A stretch of DNA of 64,000 bases. Source: Hymenolepis diminuta. Its lineage: Eukaryota > Platyhelminthes > Cestoda > Cyclophyllidea > Hymenolepididae. Location of the stretch: the NCBI GenBank assembly GCA_900708905.1, contig CAADRB010000026.1, positions 1,015,376 to 1,079,375 of the forward strand. The letters are read 5' to 3'. This document shows, piece by piece, positions 63,301 through 64,000 of this stretch. Position numbers and translations under genes: made by a program. The first letter of the stretch is position 1. The number at the start of each line of letters is the position of its first letter. The notes below the pieces were generated by a model that saw nothing but the letters and a program-made list of their open reading frames with translations, was not told the origin of the DNA and did not search any database.

Positions 63301-63590
63301 GATTCATCGACTGTTTGTTGTTAATGCGTCTATTTTCATCTTCCAGAATCATCATCAAGTGACTTGATCTGCCTGGTCTGTGACGAGGAAGGCACTGAGG
63401 AGGACGAACTGATCATTTGCTCGACCTGTCCCAATGCATTTCACCCCAACTGCCACAACCCACCTCTGCGTTCAGCCAGCCGTCGTGCCCCTTGGATCTG
63501 TTCTGTCTGTCGGATGGGGCGCGGACAGTCCAAGGCTATGGGCCAGTCGCTTCGTCTTCGGGGTAACAGTCGGGTCAATCGCAAGAGCAG
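51065..63590 (+). CDS. BAZ1B: BAZ1B/WSTF-like chromatin remodelling subunit, 3'-partial, 12 exons
   Basis: Nuclear non-catalytic partner of ISWI (WICH-type complex). Exons: 51065-51368, 51407-51509, 51550-51771, 51818-52226, 52298-52563, 53300-53834, 55717-56164, 57288-57936, 59255-59327, 59403-59918, 60630-61089, 63347-63590. Phases agree throughout, giving about 1409 codons in the window. Domains: WAC (from residue 1; IWTCRVTG at 56-63; a second WAC part with MFIRAHAMR and GPWVVD), the LPENARKLVIEKR...HRKKM / TPEQQKAYLKELR motif, DDT (about 484-545), WHIM1 (SELGIELSKIPIT, from 616), VVKSRRLLA, WSD/WHIM2 with GTDRFDRRYWRF, PHD1 (1193-1237) and PHD2 (1337-1383). VVKSRRLLA and LDACIQWEKS before PHD1 match BAZ1B better than BAZ1A. 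Oddities: an in-frame TAA at codon 940 (57818-57820) and an extra PHD. The last exon ends at AG|GTAGG (phase 2), so a bromodomain may lie beyond the window. Confidence 0.92.
53300..53834 (+). CDS. BAZ1B: BAZ1B exon 6: DDT domain
   Basis: The exon starts with QNMTPEQQKAYLKELRKQ, then SLQFSRVLSFTEFIACYQPL, the start of a DDT fold, with an acidic insert (EDEGQFDTDVEEE) before the last helices. DDT domains help ISWI-partner proteins bind the remodeller and linker DNA. Acceptor CTCCTTTCAG and donor TCG|GTAAGG. Confidence 0.92.
55470..55530 (+). other. Box B-like sequence (possible Pol III relic)
   Basis: GGGTTCGATGCC around 55514-55525 matches the tRNA box B consensus GGTTCGANNCC. No foldable tRNA or clear box A lies upstream, so this is at most a tRNA-derived repeat relic in BAZ1B intron 6. 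Confidence 0.25.
55717..56164 (+). CDS. BAZ1B: BAZ1B exon 7: WHIM1 region
   Basis: The 448-base exon begins KKSELGIELSKIPITP, equivalent to human ELGMKLSEIPLT, followed by APELLRLLLG and by SSTDLFALDVEHRILVIEIL. The latter aligns with the TSEFFELTSEEKLQILTAL helix of WSTF. Acceptor TTTTGTCTTGTAG; donor G|GTAAGT in phase 1. Confidence 0.93.
57288..57936 (+). CDS. BAZ1B: BAZ1B exon 8: WHIM2/WSD region interrupted by an in-frame TAA
   Basis: Contains VVKSRRLLA, a charged coiled coil, GTDRFDRRYWRF and, after a variable loop, NWFVFDQAEELDNLAKAL, the typical WSD motif. TAA at 57818-57820 interrupts the frame after REGHLKKSLV. The same frame then stays open for 38 codons to GA|GTAAGT at 57936/57937, which joins in phase to exon 9. 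The codon in the TAA position lines up with a glutamine in human BAZ1A (LKETLLQ). Confidence 0.9.
60448..60470. repeat. GAA-rich simple repeat
   Basis: A short imperfect (GAA)n tract in BAZ1B intron 10, continuing into purine-rich DNA. Confidence 0.6.
60630..61089 (+). CDS. BAZ1B: BAZ1B exon 11: first PHD finger
   Basis: Starts ACLDACIQWEKSVANVRC. C4HC3 ligands are C1193, C1196, C1208, C1211, H1216, C1219, C1234 and C1237, with LLLCDGC and PEGDWFC typical of BAZ PHD fingers. A long Ser/Glu/Asp-rich linker follows, as in WSTF and ACF1. The phase 1 donor CCC|GTGAGT joins exon 12. Confidence 0.95.
63347..63590 (+). CDS. BAZ1B: BAZ1B exon 12: second PHD finger
   Basis: Acceptor TTTTCATCTTCCAG opens the exon. 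C4HC3 ligands are C1337, C1340, C1353, C1356, H1361, C1364, C1380 and C1383. The exon ends AGC AG|GTAGG. If that donor is not used, a TAG four bases later ends the protein without a bromodomain. If it is used, the gene continues past 64,000. Confidence 0.88.
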
Positions 63591-64000
63591 GTAGGAACAG
63601 AAATTACAATCGCTTTTTGCCTGTTTCTTAGATATTGTGATTTCGGGCTCTATCGCCCCACTAATTAATATTCCCTTGATTACTATTAATATAGGTAAGG
63701 TGCATTACTCTATTCGAGGCAATGGATGCATTAGCTGCATGACTTGGGGAAATAGTAAGTAGATTTGGTCCAAGTGGTTCGGGATAGTCACTTCTTTCAT
63801 CAGCCCAACAAACACATTTTACTGATTTTTCAAATGATGTTTGAAAGAGGCTTGTCGTTAAATCCGATGTCAACGTTAAGGATATGTGACTCTTACATAA
63901 CTGGAATTTGGGTACTGGCCATTGATAGTACAAGAGCACCGCCTTATTTTCAACAAACATTCCCACTTCGTATGTGGAATTTGCGGTACATTTGTTATTA
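63591..64000 (+). other. Probable BAZ1B intron to window end
   Basis: No acceptor-plus-open-frame combination with bromodomain motifs is visible in the last 410 bases, so the next exon is expected outside the window. Confidence 0.6.

Overview
This window is eukaryotic nuclear DNA. Coding sequence is split into many short exons with GT-AG (and two apparent GC-AG) introns, and the background is AT-rich. Three conserved animal genes can be rebuilt exon by exon. Several introns are only 35-46 bases long, and the small introns cluster at the 5' ends of genes while 1-7 kb introns lie further downstream. That pattern is known from flatworm (especially schistosome) genomes, so a parasitic flatworm is the best guess. 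This is an inference; I cannot name the species.

Layout. 1-17,000 is a gene-poor stretch with microsatellites, degenerate dispersed repeats, one strong hairpin and a few short open frames that I cannot identify. 17,251-38,930 (minus) is a 14-exon BRE1/RNF20-RNF40 gene, the E3 ligase for histone H2B ubiquitination, with a complete coding sequence of about 1101 codons. 39,620-47,263 (minus) is a 10-exon p70 ribosomal S6 kinase gene of 537 codons, with all signature motifs of the TORC1 pathway. 47,264-51,064 is a divergent intergenic region with a possible LTR remnant and a copy of a dispersed repeat. 51,065-63,590 (plus) holds 12 exons of a BAZ1B/WSTF chromatin-remodelling subunit, cut off by the window end before any bromodomain.

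S6K and BRE1 are head-to-tail on the minus strand. Only 689 bases separate the S6K stop from the BRE1 start, and the only clear poly(A) signal for S6K lies about 100 bases before the BRE1 start. The BRE1 and BAZ1B start codons sit 6 and 0 bases after a splice-acceptor-like AG, which suggests spliced-leader trans-splicing.

The strangest observation is an in-frame TAA (57,818-57,820) inside the BAZ1B exon that encodes the WSD/WHIM2 region. The same frame continues past it to a phase-correct splice donor, and all later exons stay in frame. It is a nonsense allele, an assembly error, a readthrough site, or the trace of a 24-base micro-intron. The same gene has two PHD fingers, whereas human BAZ1B has one. 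I found no prokaryotic, viral, CRISPR or toxin system.
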